From: Mauremys mutica
Lineage: Eukaryota; Chordata; Testudines; Geoemydidae
NCBI RefSeq assembly: GCF_020497125.1
Contig: NC_059077.1
Span: 23,568,840 to 23,632,839 of the forward strand
Direction: 5' to 3'
Length of the DNA: 64,000 nt
In this document: piece after piece, positions 55,075 to 64,000 of the stretch
Numbering within the stretch: position 1 is the first letter of the stretch
Layout of the letters: each line of letters opens with the position of its first letter
The notes under the pieces: generated by a model
The model's input: only the letters and a program-made list of their open reading frames with translations
Told to the model about the DNA's origin: nothing
The model's database searches: none
Program-made: the position numbers and the translations under genes

Positions 55075-55728
55075 GATAGGGGAAACCCCAGTTCAAGTCC
55101 CCCCTCCACCTGATGAGAAGAAGGGAGTTGAAAAGAGATCTACCACTTCTCAGGTGAGTGCCTAACCATTGGGCCATGGGATGTTCTGAGTGGGGCTACT
55201 TCACTCTCTCCTGAAGCAGCTGCTCCACGTCACTGCAATGACTAATTATTCATCCAAAGCAGCTGGATCCTGGGTCTCCCATATCTTGAGTCAGTGCTCT
55301 AACCCCCAGGCAAGAGTGTCAGTCTCTCTCTGGCCCAATGACCCTTCATTTATTTATTGAGAGTATAACAACTTCCACAGGAGCCTCCCACATGCATATC
55401 CTCTAACTACTGGGTTCAAAGTTGAGGGAGAGCCTCCTTTCCCCAACCCTTGGCTGCTGGGTGTGAACTCACCTGAGGGCCCAATCCTGACTGGATTTGG
55501 AGCCCCTCAGGTGAGCTAAAGACGCAGCAGCACACATTATCCGAGGCAGAAACATAAGAGGGGAGAGAACTTTTTGCTGAAAAAAATTTAGGTGTTGAGT
55601 GAGTTTAGGTGCATTTAGGGTGTGTTTAGGGTTCGCCAGGAGTTTTGTGAATTGCAGTAGTGCCGGAAATGGGGTTTAGGTGTTTAAATACCAAATTTAG
55701 GTACCTTTCTCAATCTAGCCCCTTGTCT

Positions 55729-58149
55729 TTTCACAGTACTATAGCAGATGCATGTTACAACACACCAATTTCACACATAAGTAAGACATGCCAGACTACA
55801 ACAATTGCCTTAACCCTTTTGAAGTGTTGAAGACCAATATTTATTAGAAAGATGCAATAAGACCACTGGAGATTTACATGGAAAATAGAGTGCAAGAGTT
55901 TGAAGGCCTAGGTCCTGAAAGGATGAATAATTTGCAAAACTATTTGCAATTCTCCAGGTTAAACAGGAACTACAATAAAACAATCCTTGACATAAGCTGC
56001 TTAAAGTTAATGATAAAATGCAAAGAGATTCAGATTTTCCTTCTACAAGATGAAGCTTGCTGAAGAAAGGAGATCTCTCTCTTATGATGAATCTCTCCCT
56101 TCAAACTGAAATTTTATGTTTGGTCTCTTGGCAAAGTTTTACATTAATCAGGCAAGGCATTTTAAAGATCTTAGAAAGTTCTAGTATCATCTCTAATTTT
56201 ATCCTTTTCTTCCTGCTTTTTCAGACAGAGTCCGCACCCCTCCTCCCACTTCTGACATCAACAGATCAGCAAGTTCAGCCAGGCACAGCAGCACTGGCTG
56301 CTTAAGAAAGAAAACTAAAGCAGCCAAAGAAGGTCGGCCAGGGTAGCAGGGAGAGGGAGATCTTATGTGCTGCCAAAGCTCATGTGCTGCCAAAACACTC
56401 TCTCAGCCCCTAAAAGAGAACCAAAGCCAGGTGATTAGGAGTAGATCTGGAGAGGAAAGATGACCATTCCATTCTTTATGCTCCATCTGTTTTAATTCTT
56501 ACTGTCCTGGATCTGGCTCCTGTATACACCAAAGGCACAGTCCTGGCTTCCTCTAATGGCAAACAGTGACCTCCCCTACATCCTCTGGACAGCTGCCCCC
56601 AACCCAATGTACCCTGTCTACAAGTTCTCAGCATTCTGGCAGCCCACACCTCCTTGCCATTGGTGTGCACAAGTTAAAGCTGAACAGGGAGATGGGGGTG
56701 GGAGGATGATGTAGGATGCCAGGATGCTTCTGAGCTTGTGCATTTTGAATTATCAGAGAACCTGGTGCACTCCATAGTTTGATGCAGAATATAATGAATT
56801 TTTACATGCTTTACACAATACAAGTCACCAGGCTTCAGCACCAGGGTAGCTGAACCCTAAGATGTGTGAGCGGTGTTTCAGATGCTGGCATACCACAAGT
56901 GGTGACCTGTAGGCCTGACAAGGCTGGTTGGTCACCGTATTGTAGGCCATAGAGAATTAATGGGAATGTGGAGAATGAAGTTGGGAGTTGCAGGTAAGAG
57001 TAGAGGATTCCTGGAACAGTGTTGCACCTAGTAAAGAGGAAGTGAAACTATGTACTCATGAGTCCAGCCCACTTTAATTACTGATGGCACTCACCACATT
57101 TACAACATCAGAGAGAGAAATGAGAAAAAAATAGCAAGTACTAAACACATGTTTCTCTAGTTGGAGCAAAGAATCCACCAAAAATCTGATTCTAATCTAG
57201 GGTATCAAGCTGAAACTATACCATAAAAGACTTTATATCCCCTCTGTATAATCCATTTCAGATCCATAAAATGCCATCAAAATGAAGATAGTTACAAAAG
57301 AAAAACTATTTTATAACAGAATAATCAAGACAAAAGGTATACAGACATCCTCAGTGACACCTTCTGGAAGGTTAAAAATTGCCCACTTGGGATTAATGAC
57401 ATGTGGTGTGCTGCTGTTGTTTTTTTCCCATGTTATACAACAAACAGCCATCAATAACTCATCCAGTGCACTTCACCAAGTTGTACAGATTACAAAGGAA
57501 GGATGAAGGATTTACCCCATTCCATCTGGTGCTACAACTGCTGTTGGGAATCTCACCACCCTCCCCTTGTACGAGGGTTAAGGGGGTGGAGAAAGAGGGC
57601 TGTTTCCTCACTGTACCAGATATTTGGAGCCCCCAGCCCCATTTTCCTAACCCACTTCCAGTTCCACTTTATGAGGCATCTTCACCTCTGTTGAATGATT
57701 AGCTGTACTGGGCACCTACCACCACAAGATGCCAGCAATTTGCTTGGCTCCTTCCCCTTACCCCTGTCCAATGCCCAGTTTGTTAATAAATCCCTTTCCT
57801 AATAGCAGTCAAAATCATATCTACTCCCCCATCCCAGAGGTGTGCTCAGGTACTGAATCTGCAATTATCAGCCTTTCCCACTCACATAAATTTAGCCACT
57901 TGTCAATTTACCCTTCTTCTGGCATAGACCTCCCACAAAGGCATGGTGGCTCCGCTGTGGCATCTCAAGCAAGGTTATGCTTAACCTTAGGAAAGGAACT
58001 GACTCCACACCTTAACTCTACTCCCCTACCCCAGTGCATATGGAAATGTTCACATGGCCCCTCCCCTAACCAACAAATGCAAGAGGGCATCTGCCTACTA
58101 TCTTTGACAATTCAGAGCTGCCTCACTGCCGAGGCCCAGCTATGAACAG
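55729..58149. other. No recognised gene
   Basis: Several frames of 60-138 codons (for example 57729-58145) have no conserved motif and Pro/Ser-rich, low-complexity composition. I see no element ends. Confidence 0.4.
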
Positions 58150-58470
58150 GTCAGTTACCTGTGGCCCAAAGGCACAATACTTTTTCCTGCACATCTAGAT
58201 GGGGCTGGGAGCAGTGCCGCAGCCGATGGCTGAGGCTGGGGGTGGGAGTGGAGCTGCAGCTGGGCTGGGGTGTGGCCAGGTGTAGCTCTGCTCCCTGCTT
58301 TGCCCCAGGACTGAGAATGGAGCTGCGGCCAGCGGCCAAGGCAGGGGGCTGACGCGGGGCAGGGAACGGAGCCGCGCTTAGGCTGGGGACGGGGCCAGGA
58401 CCATGGCTGGAGCCAGAGCAAAGCTGGGCGTGGGAGGGGCTGGGAGAAGAATAAGAAATAAGTCATTGTG
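58150..58470. repeat. GC-rich repeat block
   Basis: Recurring GGGGCTGGG, GGAGC(C/T)GC(A/G)GC and GCTGGGG words give overlapping spurious frames on both strands. It looks like the core of a nonautonomous element. The possible AT-containing ends are CCCAAAGGCACAATACTTT and ATAAGTCATTGTGCTAGGT, which share ACAAT/ATTGT. Confidence 0.35.
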
Positions 58471-60002
58471 CTAGGTCTTTCCCATCATTTACTAGTTTCC
58501 TCATAAGAATGTCACTTGAGCCACAACCTTTATAGGTATCTTTCTGGGCACCTGCTTCAAAAGAGAGGTTCACAGTTCCACTATCCTGAAAGGCAATGGA
58601 GCTTTTAAAAACTTACTTTTTCCTATGTGATGTAAATCCTCTAAGGAGTTTGCAGTCTGGTATCATTCTATCAAGTCTAACCCTTCATTTGATATCTTTA
58701 GTCCCACTGAGCACCCCTCCCACACTGTGCTTACCCTCATCCTGGTGAGTCACACAGGAGTACCCACAGCACCTTGGTCTCAAATGCTGATGAGGGTATT
58801 CCCATGATCCCTCTACTAGTCTTGTGCCTACTTGGGGAGGGCCCCATTGACCCCACCCTGTTGTTTAGAGTCTCACCTCCCACAGAAGGTGGGGCAAACA
58901 GGTGTTCCATGTGTGCTAGTAATTTAAAACAAACAAGCCAACAAACCCACACACAACATTTGCCCTCAAAGAAGGCCCAACATAGTTGCTTGCTAAGATC
59001 AGGTCCCCAGATTGACTATCATGAAATCCATAAGCCACTGTCAGTACACAGAAAGACACCAGATAAGCCAAAGCCATTCATTCTAACCATATTTCAGTAC
59101 CAGTCTGGTGCCACTTCAGCCATTAGTCCAAGTTCCTCTGACTTAGATCATGCCATAGGTCTAAATGCACTGTGGGCCCAACAGACTAATTTGTTATATT
59201 TTGAGAGGCCAAACCTCCCTCCAAATATCTGTCCAACAGCCTGCCTGCACCTATGCTGTAGATGGTAAACCTGTTTCCCAGATCCCTTCTTATCTCTCTC
59301 TGCCACAACTTCCATCCTAGCTTTCTTATGTCATAGGGTGATTATTTATCTTGTCCTTTAAACATGATCTCTATTGACTTTGAGAAGGTGCAGCATGACT
59401 GGAGCAGCCACTCCTATTTAACCCCATCTCACTGAAAAACTTGAGACTGTTACCTGCTGGAGCACCCACCACACCAAACACCACCATGCAGGGGGACGCA
59501 ATCTCAATAGCCTTGGCCCCTGTATTCCCTCTGAGTTGGATTAAAAGGTGCTTGAGCTGTAACATCATGCCTGCTGAAAGGACCCACACCCTACTGGCTG
59601 CTGTCACTACCCTAATCTTGCACCATGCATGGCCTATAAGGGGTCAATGCCCATGTTCCCCCTTCAGAGGTTGCTTTGCATACACCCCCACCTACAAGTG
59701 TCTGGGCACTGGGACCCAGGAAATCACAGTCTGTTCCTGCCACAGGCAGGCCATGGAGCCTGTACTCGGCTGCTGCTAGCTCCTGGAGAATCCAGGGGGA
59801 AGAGAACTCCTCTGACACTATCTGTGTGAGGAAGCCCCTAGCCCCCTGTTGAAGGAAAACCTCGTGGGCACCACAGCTTGGGGGACACCCCCAGAGTTCC
59901 CTGAGGAAAGACCCACACTTAGTGCTATCCTCCACTGCTTCTGCTTGGGACAAGCAAGGTTAATGTCACCCCCACAAGGGAAAAGCTCTGGGTCCTTGGT
60001 TT
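58471..60002. other. No recognised gene
   Basis: Frames of up to 164 codons (58774-59268) and 113 codons (59612-59953, minus) have no motif I recognise. I could not find matching splice or element boundaries. This is the least explained GC-moderate stretch in the window. Confidence 0.35.
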
Positions 60003-60553
60003 TTAAAGGATGTCTCCACTGCAATTAGACACCCGTGGCTGTACCATTCCAGCTGACTGGCTCATGAAGTTTGAGCTAAAGGGATGTTTAATGAGAGTGT
60101 AGACCAGTAGTCCCCAAACTGTGGGGCATGCCCCCCCAGGGGGAACAGATGAACCCTTGGTGGGGGAGAAAAGAGTGCCACCCAGCCCCACCCCACCCCA
60201 GCTCTGCCCTCATTCCCTCTCCTTCCCCTTTCCCAGTTCTAAACCCAATTCTGTCTTCAGCCCAAGCTCCTCTGCTGAGGAAGCCTTGGCTGTGCAGTAA
60301 TGGAGGGGGGGAATGCAGGTAAATTCCATTACTAGTAAGGGGGGGTGGGGGAGGTGCAACAGGAAAAGTTTGGTGTAGATGTTCGGGCTTGGGCTGCAGC
60401 TCAAGCTCTGGTATCCTTCCCCCTCACAGGATCCTAGAGCCCAGGCTCCAGCCCAAGTATCTATACTGCAATTGAACAGCCCCTTAGCCCAACCCAGAAT
60501 CAGTTGGCAAGGGTCAGCCAAAGGTGTTTAATTGCAGTGTAGACATACCCTTA
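60003..60553. mobile_element. Harbinger-type MITE split by a hAT MITE
   Basis: The element 60006-60550 starts AAGGATGTCTCCACTGCAAT and ends ATTGCAGTGTAGACATACCC. It is flanked by TTA at 60003-60005 and 60551-60553. The arms extend inward (TAGACACCCGTGGCTG versus CAGCCAAAGGTGTTTA). Without the inner MITE it is about 270 bp. It is noncoding; the 103-codon minus frame is spurious. Confidence 0.8.
60097..60380. mobile_element. hAT-type MITE nested in the Harbinger-type MITE
   Basis: The element (about 60105-60372) starts CAGTAGTCCCCAAACTGTGG and ends AGGAAAAGTTTG. GTGTAGAC (60097-60104) and GTGTAGAT (60373-60380) flank it. The right end lacks the last about 10 bases that would mirror CAGTAGTCCC, so a small deletion is inferred. 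It sits in the loop of the Harbinger-type element. Confidence 0.65.
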
Positions 60554-61406
60554 GGGGCCCAGCCACTAAACTGCTGCTGGGCTGACCACATGCTGCACTG
60601 GCTGTGTCTGTTGTGTCCCTGGGGGTGACCTCCACCCCATTCTTACTGGAACCCCACTGGTCATCCTAACGCTACTGGGGATCCCCCAACCTTGCTGACT
60701 CCTCTGGTACCTGCTTGCTGCTGCAGCTTTCCTCTAAGCTCAGAATCATGGTCCCTATATGGCAGAAGGGCTTAGAAACCCTTGCCTTTGGTATGCAGGA
60801 TTCAATAAGATTATGCTATGCCTAAACCCATGTCCCATCAATCAGCCACGAAGCTCCCATTCTCCAGCGCAGAAGGAGGGAAAGAAGAGTATTGGGGGGG
60901 TTGATTCTTAGAAAGAGCAAAAGATTTTCTCTCCTCTACGGATATAGACAAAACTTCCTCACTTCTGAGGCTGCAAGGAAGTGGGGATTGTGGTCAAACT
61001 GTATTATATCTTGATACCAATGTTCATTACTGCTAGTTTGACAAATTATCCCAGTATTACAGGCAATGGGATTGAGAGACTATCTGTACAGTATATAGCA
61101 CTCTAAGAAGATTATTAGTACAATCTGATTACAGAAGACATCCTGTACTGCTCAGGATGTAAATAGTGTACAGAAAATGTTGGGTCTTATAACTACAGTA
61201 CAGCAAGAGAAGCTCTGCACAATAGACCTAATCTTGTATGTGTCTGAGTGCCCTCCCCTTCCACTTCTGTTGGAGCCATTCGAACACTTGAATAATGTCC
61301 TAAGTAAGATGCGGTCATGCTTAATTTTATTTACCTCCTGTTTGGCACTAGAAGTCAAAGCCTAAAATAATTTTCACTCACCAGAAAACCATCATTCACC
61401 CCTAAC
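60554..61406. other. No recognised feature
   Basis: No conserved frame and no element ends were identified. Confidence 0.45.
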
Positions 61407-61757
61407 ATCTAGGACAGGGGTTCTCAAACTGTGGGTTGGGACCCCAAAATGGGTCACGACCCCATTTTAATGGGATCGCCAAGGCTGTTGTTAGATTTGC
61501 TGGGGCCCAGGGCAAAAGCCGAAGCCCGAGGCCCACCACCCAGGGCCGAAGCCTGAGGGTTTCAGCCCTAGGCAGGGGGGGTTAAGGTTACGTGCCCCTC
61601 GCCCACGGCAGAAGCCCATGGGCAGCTTTGGGCCCCTCACCTGGAGTGGCAGACCGTGGACAGGCTTGGGCTTCGGTCCCCCTCCTGGCTCATATAGTAA
61701 TTTTGTTGTCAGAAGGGGGTCACGGTGCAAGGAAGTTTGACAGCCCCTGATCTAGGA
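61407..61757. mobile_element. 335-bp hAT MITE (CAGGGGTTCTCAAACTGTGG family)
   Basis: The element 61415-61749 starts CAGGGGTTCTCAAACTGTGG and ends AAGTTTGACAGCCCCTG. Perfect ATCTAGGA duplications flank it at 61407-61414 and 61750-61757. The core has repeated GGCCCA and AAGCC(C/T)GAGG words. Noncoding. Confidence 0.9.
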
Positions 61758-62129
61758 TATTAAGAGCCTGGACATTTTTGGATTTTCAACAAATAAAATA
61801 GGTTATTTTGTTAAGCATGTGAAACACAATGTATGGAAATATGAGCCTTTCACACCAATTACCAGATATCAGCTGCAACAAGATAGGGATAAATGGCAAC
61901 TAGCATTTTCCCTCCCACATCATGGTGGTTCTTAGAAGCGGTTTTAAACATGACCTACAAAGGGAAAGGAATGGAGAGGTCTGAAAGGCTCTCTTTTCTT
62001 CTTGCTTTTTAACATTAGAATTTGAAATCCTGAAGTTCCTGCAGTGATTGGAGAACTAGTGAAATGGTGACATCACAACATCCAAGAGAGTGAAAGTCAA
62101 GCAATTAAGAGTGGAAGGTTATTTTAGTC

Positions 62130-62990
62130 TAAGGCTTTGTCTACATGGGACAGTGAAGGGGATATTTTGCATTAACCTTACTTCGTATGAATTGAAATGA
62201 CCTGCATTCACATGACAATTCTTATAGCATATTAACTGGCCAGATAATTCACTGCACATTGAAATAGCGCAGACTAATATTCATGTGGGCGTATCTCCAC
62301 TTCACACTAACTTGGCAGTCCTCCAACAGCTATCCCACACTGCTTTGCATTATGTCAGGACCAGCCTGTCTGTTTGCCCTCCACTGCTCTGGGGTCATCT
62401 TGACTGCATGTCACCTTCCCATTTAAATGCTGCTGTGAATCCAGGATTAGTCAGTTTGCTGCTGCATGCTCCTGGAATAGTATACATGGCTATAACATCA
62501 CTACACCATACATAGCTGCCTGGAGTGATACATAGGTCTTTAGGGACAGGTGAAAGTATAGGCAGCCCTTACCAGGAAACATCACAATAAAGGGGTGTAT
62601 AAAGACATTTCTAAGGGGATGGTTGAGAGGGGTCACTCCTGGGACTCTATGTAATGCCAAAACAAAAGCAAGGAACTCAACAACTCTTATAATAAAGCCC
62701 AGGGCAGAAACAGACCCTCCAGCAGTGCTCGTACAACTGTCCCTACTATGAGGAGCTGGATAGGATTTCTTTCACAGGATACCACCACCAAACCCAAATA
62801 TATGGAGGGGCAGTGCCAAAGGTACTAAGGACACTGAGGCCAAACAAGAATAAGATAGGAGAAGATTACCTTGGAGAGCCAGGATCTCTTTGCTACACCA
62901 TATCCCGAAGCAGACCCTGAAGACATCCACATGGACACTCTGCCTGACAGCCCTGGGGAGGGGACCTCAGCCAGTGTAAGCATCTTCTTG
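62130..62990 (+). mobile_element. Harbinger-derived remnant with Myb-like gene C-terminus
   Basis: TAA at 62130-62132 precedes GGCTTTGTCTACATGGGAC, a Harbinger-type left end. Further in (about 62735-62760) the bases encode NCPYYEELDRI. At about 62910-62990 they encode YPEADPEDIHMDTLPDSPGE, followed by GTSASV, an acidic tail I associate with reptilian Harbinger Myb-like proteins. The frames are broken and the DNA-binding part is not recognisable. No right terminal repeat was found, so the element is truncated. Confidence 0.55.
62868..62914 (+). repeat. About 45-bp direct repeat, copy 1
   Basis: ACCTTGGAGAGCCAGGATCT, then CTTTGCTACACCATATCCCG, recurs at 63890-63937 with about four differences. 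It lies within the Harbinger Myb-gene remnant. Confidence 0.8.
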
Positions 62991-63317
62991 TTCTACATTT
63001 AATTATTCTTTATTATTAAGTAATATTTCCACTATGAAATGCAGCTGGGGATTGTTTGGTTCTGGATGCCCGATAATTGCAGCTTTTTTGGACAGATGGA
63101 AGCTGGGACCTTCCCCTCTCCTTACCCACTCCTAACCACCACATTCAGCACACCACTGCTGGAGGACACCCCCCCCCCAATTCTGGCATGGCAGATTCGG
63201 ATAGCTAAACTTTATACTGTGAATATATTTGAGACATGCAATACTGTTAAAAAAAGGCATCACTGAAATTACTTGGCTTCACATTTTGATCTAAGCCTTG
63301 CATGAGGTTACACATAT

Positions 63318-63590
63318 CATAGCATTTAAGAACATAAGAACGACCATACTGGGTCAGACCAAAGGTCCATCCAGCCCAGTATCCTGTCTACCAACAGTGG
63401 CCAATGTCAGGTTCCCCAGAGGGAGTGAACCTAACAGGTAATGATCAAATGATCTCTCTCCTGCTGTCCATCTCCACCCTCTGACAAACAGAGGCTAGGG
63501 GCACCATTCCTTACCCTCCTGGCTAATAGCCATTAATGGACTTAATCTCCATGAATTTATCTAGTTCTCTTTTAAACCCTGTTTTATGAG
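63318..63590 (-). mobile_element. CR1-type 3' fragment, minus strand
   Basis: ATTTAAGAACATAAGAACGACC followed by ATACTGGGTCAGACCAAAGG, TCCATCCAGCCCAGTATCCT and GGAGTGAACCTAACAGGTAA is a very common reptilian CR1-family 3' region. It is read here in reverse complement. The 5' side ends near TAAACCCTGTTTTATGAGG. There is no coding frame. Confidence 0.7.
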
Positions 63591-64000
63591 GTACATTCCA
63601 TTCCAGGAGGTGTGCTTATGCTTTCAGGGTCCAAGACAAGTGACAGGGCAGACTCAAGTAGGGGCAAAAGTCCAGAGTTTGAGGGAGTTGATGACACAAC
63701 CCCAGGCAGAGGTTCCTTGCAACAGTCTTGTTAGGCCCTTCAGGCTTATTCCAGGCAGCATCAACAGCTGCCCAATAACCCTTTATGTAGTAAAACAAAG
63801 AAACAGTCCCAAAACCCAAACTCAATAATCCTGTGCCAGGCCTGCCTACCTTCCTCCAAGGGGACAGGCAGTCAACAGTCTCTGCAGAGATCACCTTGGG
63901 GAGCCAGGATCTCTTTGCTACACCATATACCAAAGCAGGTCTGAGCTGGTCCTTTTCTCAGAGAACAAAGGGTAGGTGGTCTGTTTCTCTTCCCTGATCC
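63591..64000. other. Unassigned end of window with second copy of the direct repeat
   Basis: The second copy of the 45-bp repeat is at 63890-63937. The two overlapping frames (63586-63828 plus, 63616-63933 minus) have no conserved motif. The region could be part of an LTR or DNA element cut by the window edge. Confidence 0.4.

Larger units (their letters stand above)
54562..55728. mobile_element. 1.17-kb nonautonomous DNA element with tRNA-like pieces
   Basis: The ends GGCCTAGATCACAAAATCACCTAA and TTAGGTACCTTTCTCAATCTAGCCCC are imperfect inverted repeats. Repeated TTAGGTGCCTA words occur near both ends. In the middle are tRNA-like boxes: CCAGTTCAAGTCCCCCC (about 55089, B-box-like, plus strand) and, on the minus strand, CCAATGGTTAGGCACTC (about 55180) and GGGGGTTAGAGCACTGACTC (about 55305), both A-box-like. 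A G16 run (54608-54623) and a MITE (54965-55074) also lie inside. I found no clear target duplication, so the superfamily is open. Confidence 0.5.

Noticed and set aside
55080..55330. Genuine tRNA genes from the box-like motifs
   Set aside because: A-box-like and B-box-like words are on opposite strands and cannot form a cloverleaf; I treat them as tRNA-derived pieces of a repeat.
57729..58145. 138-codon plus frame as a possible gene
   Set aside because: Ser/Pro-rich with no recognisable domain, no splice context and no conservation evidence.
1..64000. CRISPR array, bacterial operon, prophage or plasmid origin
   Set aside because: No regularly spaced short repeats and no prokaryotic-type gene clusters; the content is vertebrate retroelements and DNA transposons.

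Overview
The window looks like ordinary gene-poor, repeat-dense nuclear DNA of a reptile, most likely a turtle (a crocodilian is the main alternative). The reasons are many CR1 LINE fragments whose 3' ends read ATTCTATGATTCTATGA, together with many hAT and PIF/Harbinger DNA elements, Ty3/gypsy retrotransposons and solo LTRs. I see no bacterial, plasmid or phage signature, no CRISPR array, no rRNA or tRNA gene, and no intact multi-exon host gene. Almost every open reading frame is a decayed piece of a transposable element or a chance frame. The one host-derived coding sequence I recognise is an ATF4-like retrocopy near 39.9-40.6 kb.

Layout. 1.2-5.2 kb: a palindromic (foldback) hAT element with 8-bp target-site duplications (TSDs), carrying a nested 2.35-kb CR1 with long RT/endonuclease frames. 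7.1-10.6 kb: an older CR1 on the minus strand (ORF1 esterase-like piece, endonuclease, RT) broken by two small hAT-like elements. 11.6-15.3 kb: a Ty3/gypsy element in gag-protease-RT-RNaseH-integrase order, split at the RT active-site loop by a solo LTR with a 5-bp TSD. 17.1-20.7 kb: an LTR-like repeat carrying a PIF/Harbinger element (Myb-like gene and transposase converging) and a second foldback hAT. 20.7-31 kb: mostly unrecognised unique sequence with short MITEs.

32.0-37.4 kb: a cluster of hAT and Harbinger MITEs, with nested, same-site and strongly palindromic examples. 37.4-41.9 kb: CR1 pieces, the ATF4 retrocopy and a second type of non-LTR RT. 42.6-46.2 kb: LTR fragments, a gag fragment interrupted by a solo LTR with a 5-bp TSD, and a minus-strand solo LTR with a 4-bp TSD. 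46.6-55.7 kb: hAT-type MITEs and an 80-bp-arm hairpin repeat. 60.0-63.6 kb: nested MITEs, a Harbinger Myb-gene remnant and a CR1 tail.

The genes do not form an operon or pathway. The biology visible here is layered transposition, and the nesting gives relative ages: foldback hAT before CR1; old CR1 before its MITEs; gypsy before the solo LTR. The best candidate for something functional is the ATF4 retrocopy, which keeps an uninterrupted bZIP reading frame. Family names rest on recognising motifs by eye, not on a database search.
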